DNA of 64,000 nt from WLMZ01 sp963732585 (GCA_963732585.1 CAVSZY010000004.1:744001-808000), one strand, 5' to 3'. Counted from the stretch's first letter, positions 9,400 to 18,134 are shown. Program-made: numbers and translations. Notes: generated by a model from the sequence alone, not told the origin.

Positions 9400-9973
9400 T
9401 CACGCTCGGTCGGCGAGTAAGCGGTTGCGCACCGCGTACATTTCGCCGAGATGGGTGTAGGCGTGGCCGATGCATTCCCAACGCACAAACCAGGCCACGG
9501 TGCGTTGATCCCACATCTCGAACAACCACCCGGCCTCGTCGGGATGCAACCCGGCAAGGTGTTGCAGACGCCAGGCAGATTCCGGTTTCGAGTCGAGGGC
9601 CATCGCACTCAGCTTGTCGATCCACGCTTGCGCCGCCGTGTGCACGTCGTGGGCGTAATCGATCAAGGCGCTGAGTTGTAAGCCCTCGGTGGCCGAGCGA
9701 TCTTCAGCTTCGCCAAGTCCGACGACATTCGGGCAGTGCCCAAGGCCGAGATCGAGCGCGGCGCTCGTTGATCATCGGGGCGTGATTGCGGACCACGCAG
9801 TTCAGTGCGACGTCTTGATGCACGGTCGTGTGCAGCAGCAGCCAGGCCAACGACGAGCCACCACCGATCGGCGTCTCTTGCCAACGATCGGCGGGCACGC
9901 GTTGCACGACGCCTTTGATCAAGCGGCTCGCCAGGTTGGCGTGGTCGTCGGCAATCCACTGCTGCAGGTTCAT
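9400..9973 (-). pseudogene. DinB/mycothiol-dependent-isomerase-like protein, frameshifted
   Basis: The N-terminal half (ATG 9973, MNLQQWIADDHANLASRLI, with a HTTVHQD segment) and the C-terminal half (GLGEAEDRSATEGLQL, then IDYAHDVHTAAQAWIDKL and ECIGHAYTHLGEM) lie in different minus frames. They join at about 9750-9770, where ERRA should read on as ALDLGLGHCPNVVGLGE. Histidines HTTVHQ and GHAYTH are placed as the metal ligands of DinB-type four-helix bundles. The gene begins 2 bp after the stop of the large fusion gene, so it is its operon partner. A one-base change restores the frame. Family assignment is by motif layout. Confidence 0.7.
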
Positions 9974-9975
9974 CG

Positions 9976-12900
9976 TCACAATCCTTGCAGGCATTTTTCG
10001 AGGTGATCGAGGAACCGAGCGTTGTCTTCGAGGGAGAACACCAACGGCGGCTTGATCTTCAGCACGTTGTCGTGCGGCCCCTCGACGCTCAGCAGCACCT
10101 GGCGTTGTTTCATCGCTTCGACGATCGCCCGGAGTTCGCGGTCAGCGGGCTCGAGCGTTGTCTGGTCGCGGACGAATTCGACGCCGTTGAACAGACCGAA
10201 TCCTCGAACGTCGCCGATGATCGGATGGTCGTGTGCCAGGCGCCGCAGGCCGTCACGCATCGCCGCACCGACGACGTCGGCGTTGTGCATCAGACGTTCG
10301 TCGCGCAGCACATCGAGCACCGCCAGACCGATCGCCGCCGACACCGGGTTCCCCCCGAAGGTGCTGAAGTACTCCATACCATTGGCGAAGGCGGCGGCGA
10401 TCTGCGGCGTGGTGACGACGGCCGCCATCGGGTGGCCGTTGCCGATTGGCTTGCCCATGGTGACGATGTCGGGGACCACCCCTTGCGTTTCAAAGGCCCA
10501 CATCTCGCTGCCAACGCGGCCAAAGCCGATCTGCACCTCGTCGCAGACGCAAACCCCGCCGGCGTCGCGCACGAGATCGAAGGCCCGCGCCAAGTATCCC
10601 GCTGGCAACGTCAGCATGCCGCCGGTGCCAAGGACGGCCTCGCTGAAGATCGCCGCCGGTCGGCGACCGTGGGCCTGCATCTCCTCGATCACGTGGGCCA
10701 GCGACTCGACGTACGCTGGCGCGCTGTCGTCGCCGCGTACCCGCCCGCGGTAGCTGTCGGGCATTTCCGTGACCCAGACCCCATCGCGGCGACCCTCGCC
10801 ACCCGGCCCGTTGAACTTGTAGGGGCTGATGTCGACGATCGAGGTCAGATTGCCGTGGTAGACGTGGTCGACCGTGATGACATCGCGGTTGGTGGTGTAG
10901 GCGCGCGCCAAACGCAGCGCCAGGTCGTTGGCTTCGCTGCCAGAGTTGACCATGAACACCACGCTGAGCGGCTCGGGAAGGGTTGCACTCAGCCGTTGGG
11001 CGTATTCGTTGAACAGGTCGTGGAGGTAGCGCGTGTTGGTGTTCAGCACGCCCATCTGGCGTTGCCCGGCGGCGACGACGCGCGGGTGACAGTGCCCGAC
11101 GTGGCAGACGTTGTTGACCATGTCGAGGTAGCGGCGACCATCCTCGGCGACCAGCCAGGCGCCCTCGCCAGCGACGATCTTGAGCGGCTGCTGATACGAA
11201 AGGCTCAACGATCGCCCGAGGTGCCACCGTCGTTCACGGCGCAGGGCGTCGTCGTCACGGCGAACGACTGCACTGCAGTCGACGGGTAGCCCGAGGACCA
11301 GATTTGGATTGAGAAAGACGCTGCGCCACACGTCCCATCCGCTACGGGTGACCACCCCGATGATCTCCGTCGCCGACCACCCCAGCAGACTCGTCATTAC
11401 CTGGAAATGCAGATGGGTCGGCCAGCCACCATTCTCCTGGCGCACACCGAGGCGGCCGATGGTCTGCCCGGCCGTCACCGTGGTGCCGGGCGGCAGCGCT
11501 CGAATGCTGGCGTGAGCGAGGTGTCCGTAGAGCGTCCAGAATGGCGTGCCATCGTCGGTGTGATGGGCGAGCACGATGATGCCGCCGAAGCCGAGGGGGA
11601 CCGACTCGATGCCGACATCGGCGACGGTTGCGTCGAAGGGAGCGATCACCTCCTCGCCGGCGGGCGCGAACAGGTCGAGACCGACGTGGATCGTGCGTCG
11701 TTCATCTGGATCGGCGGTGGCGAAGGCGTCGGTGGTGTAGAGGTCGCGGTCTTCGCCGAAGCGGCCGATCGGCACGAGCGTCGCCAATGCCTCATCGTCG
11801 TAGAAGGGATCCAGCGACGCGGCCCGGTTGGTGCTGGCGGTGCCATCGGCTTCGAGACCGAGGACGACAAGGTGCGCGGCGTCGAGGGGCCGTCGGATGA
11901 CGGGGTGGGCGCGGTGTCCATTGCGCAGCAGCCAGCGGGTCAGCGCAGGGGAACTGGGCACGGCGGCGAACCCGCAGGCGGCGCGCAATCGAGCTCTGGC
12001 AATCTGTTGATTGCTGCTCAGCAGATGATCCAGCATTGCCCGTACGGCCCGCTGGCTGACGTTCAGGTAGTCGTTCGTTGGTTGCTCGCGCGCTTGGCGA
12101 GCCGCGAGGGTGATGCTCATCGCGTAGCGGGTGAGGATCAGGTCGTACAGCGCATCGACCTCGATCTCGGTCAGCGGGTTGACCAGGTGATAGCCGCTAG
12201 CCACGGCGGCGGCGATGCCGAGCGGATCGTCATCGCCGAGCATTGCGTAGGCGCAGGCGACGGCAACTTCGTGAATCCGCAGCGAGTGAACAGCGTCGCC
12301 GAAGTCGATCAGCCCGATCCCCTCGATGTCGATCGGCCCAACGGGGTTGGTCGGCACGATCAGGTTGTAGTCGTTGGCGTCGTTGTGGATGATCTGGCGT
12401 CGTTGTCCCCGCAATGCGGGGGCAAGGTGATCCTGATAATGGCTGAGGATCGCGCGCACGGCGCTGCGTCGTTCGGGTTCGACGATGCCCTCGGTGTCGG
12501 CGAGCAACCGCGCGGCATGGGCCATATCCCAGCGGTGCTCGAGACGCACGTCGACGGTTCCCAGATCGCAGGAGATCTCATGCAAGAGATCGTCAAGTCG
12601 TCCGAGGAATCGACCGAGTCCGTCGGCGGCCTGCACGCCAACGACGGCTTCAGCCCACACGGCACCGTGCAGCCACGTCGTCACCCGTACGAGGCGGTCG
12701 GCCGTCGATTCGTTGGGTCCGCAGAGGGGTTCACCGGTGACGGTCGGAACGATTCGCGGGATGCGTACATCGGGAGCGCGTTGCGCCAAACGGGCGAGTA
12801 GGTCGGCTTCAAACTCGGCGTCGTGACGATCCTGGCCCTGGTGATAGAGGCGAACAAGGTAGTGCTCGCCGTTGTTCGAGATGACGTGCAGGTTGCGATC

Positions 12901-13011
12901 AAGCTCGCCGGGCAAATTCGTCACTTCCCCGAGTTCGATGCCGTAGTGCCGCATGAGCGCGTCGGCGACCTGGGAAATCGGTGGACTGTCGCCAGCTTCG
13001 GAGCGCTCCAT
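9976..13011 (-). CDS. Three-domain fusion: APH-type kinase, M23 peptidase, class III aminotransferase/phospho-lyase
   Basis: About 1011 aa from the ATG at 13011. Residues 1-330 form an aminoglycoside-phosphotransferase-like kinase with the catalytic loop IIHNDANDYNLIV near 205 and LIDFGDAVHS. Residues about 435-545 form an M23 (LytM) domain with the zinc ligands present (IHVGLDLFAPAG near 440, THLHFQ near 531). Residues about 570-1011 form a class III PLP enzyme with MVNSGSEANDLALRLARA and the PLP lysine in TMGKPIGNGHP near 854. The last part resembles the AGXT2L family (ethanolamine-phosphate and 5-phosphohydroxylysine phospho-lyases), and the kinase resembles hydroxylysine kinases. A phosphorylate-then-eliminate route on one amino-alcohol substrate is a reasonable inference. 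The role of the middle peptidase domain is not obvious. Confidence 0.9.
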   Translation of the reverse strand: MERSEAGDSPPISQVADALMRHYGIELGEVTNLPGELDRNLHVISNNGEHYLVRLYHQGQDRHDAEFEADLLARLAQRAPDVRIPRIVPTVTGEPLCGPNESTADRLVRVTTWLHGAVWAEAVVGVQAADGLGRFLGRLDDLLHEISCDLGTVDVRLEHRWDMAHAARLLADTEGIVEPERRSAVRAILSHYQDHLAPALRGQRRQIIHNDANDYNLIVPTNPVGPIDIEGIGLIDFGDAVHSLRIHEVAVACAYAMLGDDDPLGIAAAVASGYHLVNPLTEIEVDALYDLILTRYAMSITLAARQAREQPTNDYLNVSQRAVRAMLDHLLSSNQQIARARLRAACGFAAVPSSPALTRWLLRNGHRAHPVIRRPLDAAHLVVLGLEADGTASTNRAASLDPFYDDEALATLVPIGRFGEDRDLYTTDAFATADPDERRTIHVGLDLFAPAGEEVIAPFDATVADVGIESVPLGFGGIIVLAHHTDDGTPFWTLYGHLAHASIRALPPGTTVTAGQTIGRLGVRQENGGWPTHLHFQVMTSLLGWSATEIIGVVTRSGWDVWRSVFLNPNLVLGLPVDCSAVVRRDDDALRRERRWHLGRSLSLSYQQPLKIVAGEGAWLVAEDGRRYLDMVNNVCHVGHCHPRVVAAGQRQMGVLNTNTRYLHDLFNEYAQRLSATLPEPLSVVFMVNSGSEANDLALRLARAYTTNRDVITVDHVYHGNLTSIVDISPYKFNGPGGEGRRDGVWVTEMPDSYRGRVRGDDSAPAYVESLAHVIEEMQAHGRRPAAIFSEAVLGTGGMLTLPAGYLARAFDLVRDAGGVCVCDEVQIGFGRVGSEMWAFETQGVVPDIVTMGKPIGNGHPMAAVVTTPQIAAAFANGMEYFSTFGGNPVSAAIGLAVLDVLRDERLMHNADVVGAAMRDGLRRLAHDHPIIGDVRGFGLFNGVEFVRDQTTLEPADRELRAIVEAMKQRQVLLSVEGPHDNVLKIKPPLVFSLEDNARFLDHLEKCLQGL

Positions 13012-13098
13012 TGGTTGTCGAGTATGCCCCGCGCTTGGTGCTCGCACGAGATCAATTCTTCGTGAGGCGCGAATCTCGCGCCGAGAGCGCGAAGTTGA

Positions 13099-13128
13099 TT
13101 GAAAAATGACGGAATCCTGTGGTATTTT
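13099..13128 (+). promoter_or_regulatory. Sigma-70-like promoter for the secreted repeat protein
   Basis: TTGAAA (13099-13104) and TATTTT (13123-13128) are separated by 18 bp, in an AT-rich stretch that stands out from its surroundings. The ATG of the repeat-protein gene is 70 bp downstream. Assigned by consensus match only. Confidence 0.5.
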
Positions 13129-13197
13129 GCTTCTAAGCGACGGCGGTCGCGTTGGGTGTCCGTCGGAATCGTGCTGGTAGAAACGGTGGGTATTGAT

Positions 13198-14463
13198 ATG
13201 GCTCGACGATCGCGTCTCGCGTTGGTGTCGTCGATTGCGGCGGCTTCGGTCGCTCTGATGACTCAAGGGGCCAGTGCTCCGGTACAAGGTGCCCCGACGG
13301 CAACGTTCAAGGGGTTGTCGCCGGCCCGCCTGCTGGAGACCCGTGCGGGCTTCGTCACCGTCGACACTCAGTTCCAAGGGGTCGGTCAGCTCGACGCTCA
13401 CGAGGTTCTCGAGTTGCCCGTGCTCGGCCGTGGCGGTATCCCGGCGAGCGGCGTCGGTTCTGTGGCGCTCAACGTCACGGCAATCAACGGTACAGCGGTC
13501 TCCTACCTCACCGTCTGGAAGACCGGCACCACCCAGCCAACGGCATCGAACCTCAACTTCGTGCCCGGGCGGACGACGCCGAATATGGTCATCGTGCCGG
13601 TCGGCGCCGATGGCAAGATCAGCATCTTCAACGACGCTGGTTCTGTCGACCTGATCGTCGACGTGCTCGGCTATTTCCCAACTGGCGGCGGTTACACCGG
13701 TTTGACCCCGGCTCGCTTCCTCGACACGCGGCCCAACGGAACCACGGTTGACGATGCCTGGGCGCGCAGCCTGGTGATCGGTTCTGGTACCGATACCGAG
13801 GTGAAGATCGCCGGACGTGGTGAGGTGCCGGCAACAGGTGCCGAGGCAGTGGCGCTGAACATCACCGTCGTCTCGCCGACCCGGCTGTCGTACATGACCG
13901 TGTGGCCGAGCGGCCTGCCGCAGCCGGTGGCATCGACGCTGAACTATCGCCCTGGCGATGTGTTGGCCAACATGGCCATCGTGCCGATCGGTGCCAATGG
14001 CATGATCGAAATGTGGAACGCCACTGGTGTCGTCTACGGCATCGCCGATGTGCTCGGCTACTTCCCAACAGGCAGCTCGTACACCGGCATGACGCCTGCC
14101 CGACTGATGGATACGCGACCGTTCGGTCCGACCACCGACCTGCTGTTCTCCGGCAAGGGCAAGCTCAATGGCGGCACGGCCACCAATCTCAAGGTCACCG
14201 GCCGCGGTGGCGTCCCGGCGACCGGGGTCGGTTCTGTGGTGCTCAACGTGACGATCACCAACCCATCCACAGACTCCTACCTGACGGTGTGGCCAACGGG
14301 CGTCTTCCAACCCAACGCCTCGAACGCCAACTTCTTTGCTGGACAGACCGTGGCCAACATGGTGATCGTGCCGGTGGGTACCGATGGCAATGTCAGCTTC
14401 TTTAACGCTGCCGGGCGCACCGACGCGATCGTCGATGTGCTCGGTTGGTTCCCGGTCGAGTGA
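13198..14463 (+). CDS. Secreted protein of three tandem VDVLGYF-type repeats
   Basis: 421 aa from ATG 13198. A signal peptide (about residues 1-32, MARRSRLALVSSIAAASVAL) is followed by three homologous units of about 128 aa. Each starts with a GLSPARLLETR / GLTPARFLDTR / GMTPARLMDTR element. Each passes through GRGGIPASGVGSVALNVT and SYLTVWKTG, then NMVIVPVGADG, and ends in IVDVLGYFP or a close variant. The units contain no visible catalytic motif; a beta-fold surface or binding module is inferred. The same unit occurs three times in the L,D-transpeptidase at 45.3-47.2 kb, so it probably works at the cell wall. Flanked by its own promoter and a strong terminator. Confidence 0.88.
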   Translation: MARRSRLALVSSIAAASVALMTQGASAPVQGAPTATFKGLSPARLLETRAGFVTVDTQFQGVGQLDAHEVLELPVLGRGGIPASGVGSVALNVTAINGTAVSYLTVWKTGTTQPTASNLNFVPGRTTPNMVIVPVGADGKISIFNDAGSVDLIVDVLGYFPTGGGYTGLTPARFLDTRPNGTTVDDAWARSLVIGSGTDTEVKIAGRGEVPATGAEAVALNITVVSPTRLSYMTVWPSGLPQPVASTLNYRPGDVLANMAIVPIGANGMIEMWNATGVVYGIADVLGYFPTGSSYTGMTPARLMDTRPFGPTTDLLFSGKGKLNGGTATNLKVTGRGGVPATGVGSVVLNVTITNPSTDSYLTVWPTGVFQPNASNANFFAGQTVANMVIVPVGTDGNVSFFNAAGRTDAIVDVLGWFPVE

Positions 14464-14504
14464 TGCACCGTCGGCCGTAGCGCCGAACAACAGGTTGTGA
14501 CCAA

Positions 14505-14533
14505 GGCGGGGCGTCCTCAATGGACGCCCCGCC
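14505..14533 (+). terminator. Rho-independent terminator after the repeat protein
   Basis: A perfect 12-bp stem (GGCGGGGCGTCC / GGACGCCCCGCC) with a 5-nt loop lies 41 bp after the stop codon at 14463. It is followed by only a short T run (GTTTC), as is common in high-GC actinobacteria. Confidence 0.85.
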
Positions 14534-14613
14534 GTTTCACAGCGATATCTCTCGCACACCCCTGTGTCATCGTGTGAACATGCTGCGACATCAGCCGATA
14601 CACTCGCCAGGTC

Positions 14614-14676
14614 ATATTCACCCTGCCCCATTGCGGGGCCCCGTATGTGGGAAGCACATCCGGGTCCGAAGGGAGG
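14614..14676 (+). promoter_or_regulatory. rpsF leader, possible S6:S18 regulatory structure, with strong RBS
   Basis: The leader contains a small hairpin, GCCCC-ATTG-CGGGGC, then a CCG-containing stretch. An AGGGAGG Shine-Dalgarno at 14670-14676 lies 10 nt before the ATG at 14687 and decides that start. rpsF leaders in many bacteria carry an S6:S18-binding motif with an exposed CCG. That this leader folds that way is conjecture; the RBS itself is clear. Confidence 0.35.
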
Positions 14677-14686
14677 TTCCACACGC

Positions 14687-15019
14687 ATGATGCGTGCTTA
14701 CGAGTTCATGATCATCCTCGACGGTGATCTCGATGATGCGGCTGCCCAAGCTTGGGTCAAGTCGGTCAGCGAGAGCATCACCAAGGTCGGCGGTTCGATC
14801 CACGGCAAGCCTGATTGGTGGGGTCGGCGCCAGTTCGCTTATCCGATCAACAAGAAGGAATATGGCTACTACGCCGTGTTCAATCTGTTGGCTCCAGGTG
14901 GAGCCCTCGATGAGTTCGAGCGCCAGCTCCGTCTCGCGGACGATGTCGTCCGTCACAAACTGCTCCGTCTTCCAGAAGCTGAGGCAACTCGCCGCGGCAT
15001 GGAAGCCAGCGCGGCCTAG
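14687..15019 (+). CDS. rpsF: 30S ribosomal protein S6
   Basis: 110 aa, normal S6 length. Start MMRAYEFMIILDGDLDD (the second ATG, at 14690, is equally possible), then KVGGSIHGKPDWWGRRQFAYPI and a C-terminal DVVRHKLLRLPE. S6 binds 16S rRNA in the platform as a heterodimer with S18, which is encoded two genes downstream. First gene of the conserved rpsF-ssb-rpsR-rplI operon. Confidence 0.97.
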   Translation: MMRAYEFMIILDGDLDDAAAQAWVKSVSESITKVGGSIHGKPDWWGRRQFAYPINKKEYGYYAVFNLLAPGGALDEFERQLRLADDVVRHKLLRLPEAEATRRGMEASAA

Positions 15020-15047
15020 CACCGCGCCGATTTGTTAGGGGAACACC

Positions 15048-15497
15048 ATGGCAGATAACAACATCACACTCGTCGGCAACCTGACCCGTGATCCAGAACT
15101 CCGGTTTACCACCGGTGGTCGTGGGGTCGCCAGCTTCGGGTTGGCGGTCAGCCGTCGCTATCAGGTCAACAACGAGTGGCAGGAGCAAACCTCCTTCTTC
15201 AACGTCGTGGCCTGGGGCCAGTTGGGCGAAAACGTTTCGGCGTCGCTCACCAAGGGTTCGCGTTGCATCGTCTCCGGACGGCTTGAGCAGCGCAGCTACG
15301 AGGCGCAAGGTGGCGAGAAGAAGAGCGTTGTCGAAGTGGTCGCCGACGAAATCGGCCCAAGCCTGCGATGGGCAACCGCCCAGGTCGAGCGCACGACGCG
15401 TTCGGGTCCTGAGGGTGGTCAGGGAGGTGGCGGCGGTGGCTATCAAAGCGGCAACCGCGCCCCCGATCCCGTCTACGGCGACGAAGAACCATTCTGA
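15048..15497 (+). CDS. ssb: Single-stranded DNA-binding protein
   Basis: 149 aa. An OB-fold domain occupies about residues 1-110 (NNITLVGNLTRDPELRFT, TSFFNVVAWGQLGENV, GSRCIVSGRLEQRSYE). A Gly-rich linker follows, then the acidic tip YGDEEPF, the tail by which SSB recruits replication and repair partners. It coats ssDNA as a tetramer. Placed between the two ribosomal genes, as in most actinobacteria. Confidence 0.97.
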   Translation: MADNNITLVGNLTRDPELRFTTGGRGVASFGLAVSRRYQVNNEWQEQTSFFNVVAWGQLGENVSASLTKGSRCIVSGRLEQRSYEAQGGEKKSVVEVVADEIGPSLRWATAQVERTTRSGPEGGQGGGGGGYQSGNRAPDPVYGDEEPF

Positions 15498-15522
15498 GAT
15501 TACGAAAGTCGACTGAAAGATC

Positions 15523-15921
15523 ATGACGAGCAAGAAGAACAAGGCGCGTGCGCCGAAAGAACTGAACAACAAGAAGTTCAAGAAGAAGACGAGCGTGCTG
15601 TTGACCGACAAGGTCGAGTATGTGGATTACAAGGACGTCAACCTGCTGACCCGTTTCGTTAGCGACCGTTCCAAGATCCGCAATCGTCGGGTGACAGGTA
15701 ACACCGTTCAACAGCAGCGTGACATCGCCAACGCGATCAAGCTGTCTCGCGAGATGGCCCTGTTGCCGTACACCAAGCGGGTTTCCACACAGCGCACGTC
15801 ACGGCCTGGCCGCGGCGATGGTGAGCGCGGCCCACGCCGTGACGCCGAGGCCGTTGTCGAAGAATTGGATGTCGATGCCGCCGATGAAGTCGACGGCGAC
15901 GAAACCGATGAGGAGGCCTGA
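15523..15921 (+). CDS. rpsR: 30S ribosomal protein S18 with acidic C-terminal extension
   Basis: 132 aa, against 75-90 for usual S18. The core (VEYVDYKDVNLLTRFVSDR, KIRNRRVTGN, QQQRDIANAIKLSREMALLPY) ends near residue 87. About 45 extra residues follow, first Arg-rich (SRPGRGDGERGPRR), then strongly acidic (EELDVDAADEVDGDETDEEA). The extension reads straight into the stop, 2 bp before rplI, with no sign of a frameshift. S18 pairs with S6 in the 30S platform. Confidence 0.96.
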   Translation: MTSKKNKARAPKELNNKKFKKKTSVLLTDKVEYVDYKDVNLLTRFVSDRSKIRNRRVTGNTVQQQRDIANAIKLSREMALLPYTKRVSTQRTSRPGRGDGERGPRRDAEAVVEELDVDAADEVDGDETDEEA

Positions 15922-15923
15922 TC

Positions 15924-16370
15924 GTGAAGCTGATTCTTCGTTCTGACCAACAGGGCTTGGGCAAGCGCGGCGACATCATCGAGGTTGCCGATGGCCATGC
16001 TCGCAACTATTTGTTGCCGCACGGTTTGGCAATCGTGGCCACCGACGGCGCGGTCTCACAGGCAACGGCCATGCGCCGTGCCCGTGACCTGCGTGATGCC
16101 GCCGACCGCGAAGGCGCGCAGACGATTGCTTCGGTGCTCGTCTCCCGCACCATCCGGCTCACGGCCAAGGCTGGTAACGAGGGTCGCCTGTACGGGTCGA
16201 TCACCGCTGCCGATGTCGCCCACGCCGTCAAAGAGCAGGCCAACATCGAGCTCGATCGCAAGAAGCTGCACCTTCCGGACAGCATCAAGACGCTCGGCGA
16301 ATACTCGGTGACGGCCAAGCTGCACCACGATGTCGAGTTCCCATTCATGATCGAAGTCGTCAAGGCCTAG
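15924..16370 (+). CDS. rplI: 50S ribosomal protein L9
   Basis: 148 aa, full length. The N-terminal rRNA-binding domain (LILRSDQQGLGKRGDIIEVA, GHARNYLLPHGLA) joins through a long helix to the C-terminal domain (GRLYGSITAADVAHAV, LPDSIKTLGEYSVTAKLH). L9 binds at the base of the L1 stalk and helps maintain reading frame. The gene starts 2 bp after rpsR. Confidence 0.97.
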   Translation: MKLILRSDQQGLGKRGDIIEVADGHARNYLLPHGLAIVATDGAVSQATAMRRARDLRDAADREGAQTIASVLVSRTIRLTAKAGNEGRLYGSITAADVAHAVKEQANIELDRKKLHLPDSIKTLGEYSVTAKLHHDVEFPFMIEVVKA

Positions 16371-16405
16371 GTTGGCCCGACCGCCTGCGGTCATCGTGTA
16401 ATGCG

Positions 16406-16437
16406 CAAAGCCCCCGTTGGTAACGACGGGGGCTTTG
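16406..16437 (+). terminator. Rho-independent terminator of the rpsF operon
   Basis: A perfect 12-bp stem (CAAAGCCCCCGT / ACGGGGGCTTTG) with an 8-nt loop lies 35 bp after rplI. Confidence 0.88.
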
Positions 16438-16507
16438 TCATCCACAGGATACGCACAGCGTTGTACCTCTAGCGATACACAGGCGAAGTACGAGAGGATT
16501 GCCCCTT

Positions 16508-17869
16508 ATGGCGATGGCAGACAATTCACGGGACCGGCCGCGCAAGCGCGGCGAGAATCGCGTTCCCCCGCACAACCTCTCCGCCGAGGAGTCGCTGCTG
16601 GGCGCGATGCTGTTGTCTCGTGACGCCGTGAGTAGCGTCGCCGAGCTCGGATTGAACGTCAACGACTTCTATCGCCCCGCTCACCAGCACGTCTACGACG
16701 CCATTCGCGGTCTGACGGCAACCGGCCAACCGGTCGATGCGGTGACCGTCGCCGACGAGTTGCGTCGCGCCGGACTGTTAGAAGAGATCGGCGGCGCCGA
16801 GCTGCTGTTGACGTTGCAGAACGCCACACCGGCGATCTCCAATGCCACCCGCTACGCCAAGATCGTGCAGGACACGGCGATGTTGCGGCGCCTGATCGGC
16901 GTCGCCAGTGAGATCGCCGAGATCGCTTATCAGGAACCCGACGATGTCGCCAAAGCGCTCGACGAGGCGGAGACAAAAGTTTTCGAGATTTCCGAAGACC
17001 GAGTCACCGACTCGATCAAGCCGGTCGGCGATCTGATGCCGCTGGTCATGGACCAACTGCAGGAAACCTTCGAGCGCGGCGACACGATCACCGGTCTGCC
17101 CACCGGCTTCCACGATCTCGACGATCTGCTCTCCGGTTTGCAGCCATCGACGCTGAACATCGTCGGTGCCCGACCAGCCATGGGCAAGACCGCATTCGGT
17201 CTGGGCATGGCCGTGCACGCGGCGCAGGCGACTCGCAAACCCGTGCTCGTCTTCTCCTTGGAAATGGGCCATACCGAGCTGACGCAACGTATTCTCAGCA
17301 GCGAAGCGCGCGTCGACTCCAGCAAGTTGCGCAACGGTCGTCTGACCGAGGCCGACTGGAGCAAGCTCGGCAAGGCCGTTGGTCGCCTCGAGGTGCCGCT
17401 GTATCTCGACGACAACCCGCGGGTCACGGTGATGGAGATTCGCGCCAAGGCGCGGCGACTGAAGTCGCGCGAAGGTCTGGCGTTGATCGTCATCGACTAC
17501 CTGCAACTGATGAGCGGAAGCAATACCGAAAACCGTCAGCTCGAGGTCAGCGAAATCAGCCGCGGTCTCAAGGTGCTGGCTCGTGAGTTGCAGGTGCCGA
17601 TCGTCGCCCTCAGTCAGTTGAGCCGAAACTTGGAGAGCCGCAGCGACAAGCGCCCGATGCTCGCCGACTTGCGAGAGAGCGGTTCGTTGGAGCAGGACGC
17701 CGACGTGGTGATGTTCTTGTATCGCGACGAGGTGTACAACAACGAGTCGCCCGACAAAGGCGCCGCCGAAGTGATCATCGCCAAGCACCGGTCCGGCCCA
17801 ATCGGCACCAAGCGGCTGGCGTTTCTCGGTCAGTACACCAGGTTCGAAAACGCTGCCCGCAGCATGTAG
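16508..17869 (+). CDS. dnaB: Replicative DNA helicase
   Basis: 453 aa from the ATG at 16508, chosen because GAGAGGA at 16492-16498 is well spaced from it; a TTG 9 bp upstream abuts that RBS. The N-terminal primase-interacting domain (PPHNLSAEESLLGAMLLS) is followed by the RecA-like ATPase: Walker A GARPAMGKTAFGLG near residue 222, Walker B LIVIDYLQLMSG, and the arginine-finger region SLEQDADVVMFLYRDE. The hexamer unwinds DNA at the replication fork. No intein. It lies directly after the rpsF operon, as in most actinobacteria, but behind its own terminator-separated start. Confidence 0.97.
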   Translation: MAMADNSRDRPRKRGENRVPPHNLSAEESLLGAMLLSRDAVSSVAELGLNVNDFYRPAHQHVYDAIRGLTATGQPVDAVTVADELRRAGLLEEIGGAELLLTLQNATPAISNATRYAKIVQDTAMLRRLIGVASEIAEIAYQEPDDVAKALDEAETKVFEISEDRVTDSIKPVGDLMPLVMDQLQETFERGDTITGLPTGFHDLDDLLSGLQPSTLNIVGARPAMGKTAFGLGMAVHAAQATRKPVLVFSLEMGHTELTQRILSSEARVDSSKLRNGRLTEADWSKLGKAVGRLEVPLYLDDNPRVTVMEIRAKARRLKSREGLALIVIDYLQLMSGSNTENRQLEVSEISRGLKVLARELQVPIVALSQLSRNLESRSDKRPMLADLRESGSLEQDADVVMFLYRDEVYNNESPDKGAAEVIIAKHRSGPIGTKRLAFLGQYTRFENAARSM

Positions 17870-17917
17870 TCGCGCCCGAGGCGTCGGTTTGGGCGCGTCG
17901 GCGGCGAGACTAGGGCC

Positions 17918-18121
17918 ATGTTTCTCGGTGACGACCTTTTGGCCTGGCTGGTGCTGGCGATGGGTGCCGCGTTGCTCGTCGGTAACGTCCTTGCACTGGT
18001 CAAGCCACCGCCGCAGGCCAAGGAGGGTGATCTCGCCCAGGCCCCGATCGCCCGCACCATCGGCATGGCTGCCGTTGGGCTCTTCGCCGCCATCTGGTCG
18101 CTGGCCTCGTTGTTGAAATGA
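17918..18121 (+). CDS. Small two-helix membrane protein
   Basis: 67 aa. Two hydrophobic helices (about residues 7-28, LLAWLVLAMGAALLVGNVLAL, and 46-66, TIGMAAVGLFAAIWSLASLL) are joined by a short polar loop with PPPQAKEGD. ATG start. It ends 13 bp before engB on the same strand and may be co-transcribed with it. Function not recognised. Confidence 0.65.
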   Translation: MFLGDDLLAWLVLAMGAALLVGNVLALVKPPPQAKEGDLAQAPIARTIGMAAVGLFAAIWSLASLLK

Positions 18122-18134
18122 TCCGCGCAATCTG

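Noticed and set aside
8665..9770. CGCGCTCG as an error hot spot, because it lies at both the methyltransferase and DinB breaks.
   Set aside because: The kinase gene carries a closely similar GCGCTCG site near 221-230 in frame without a shift, and the other breaks lack the motif.
13012..14688. The kinase-M23-aminotransferase frame stays open 559 codons further upstream on the minus strand.
   Set aside because: That part lies antisense to the secreted repeat gene, is His/Arg-rich shadow sequence and has no similarity; the ATG at 13011 gives the natural start.
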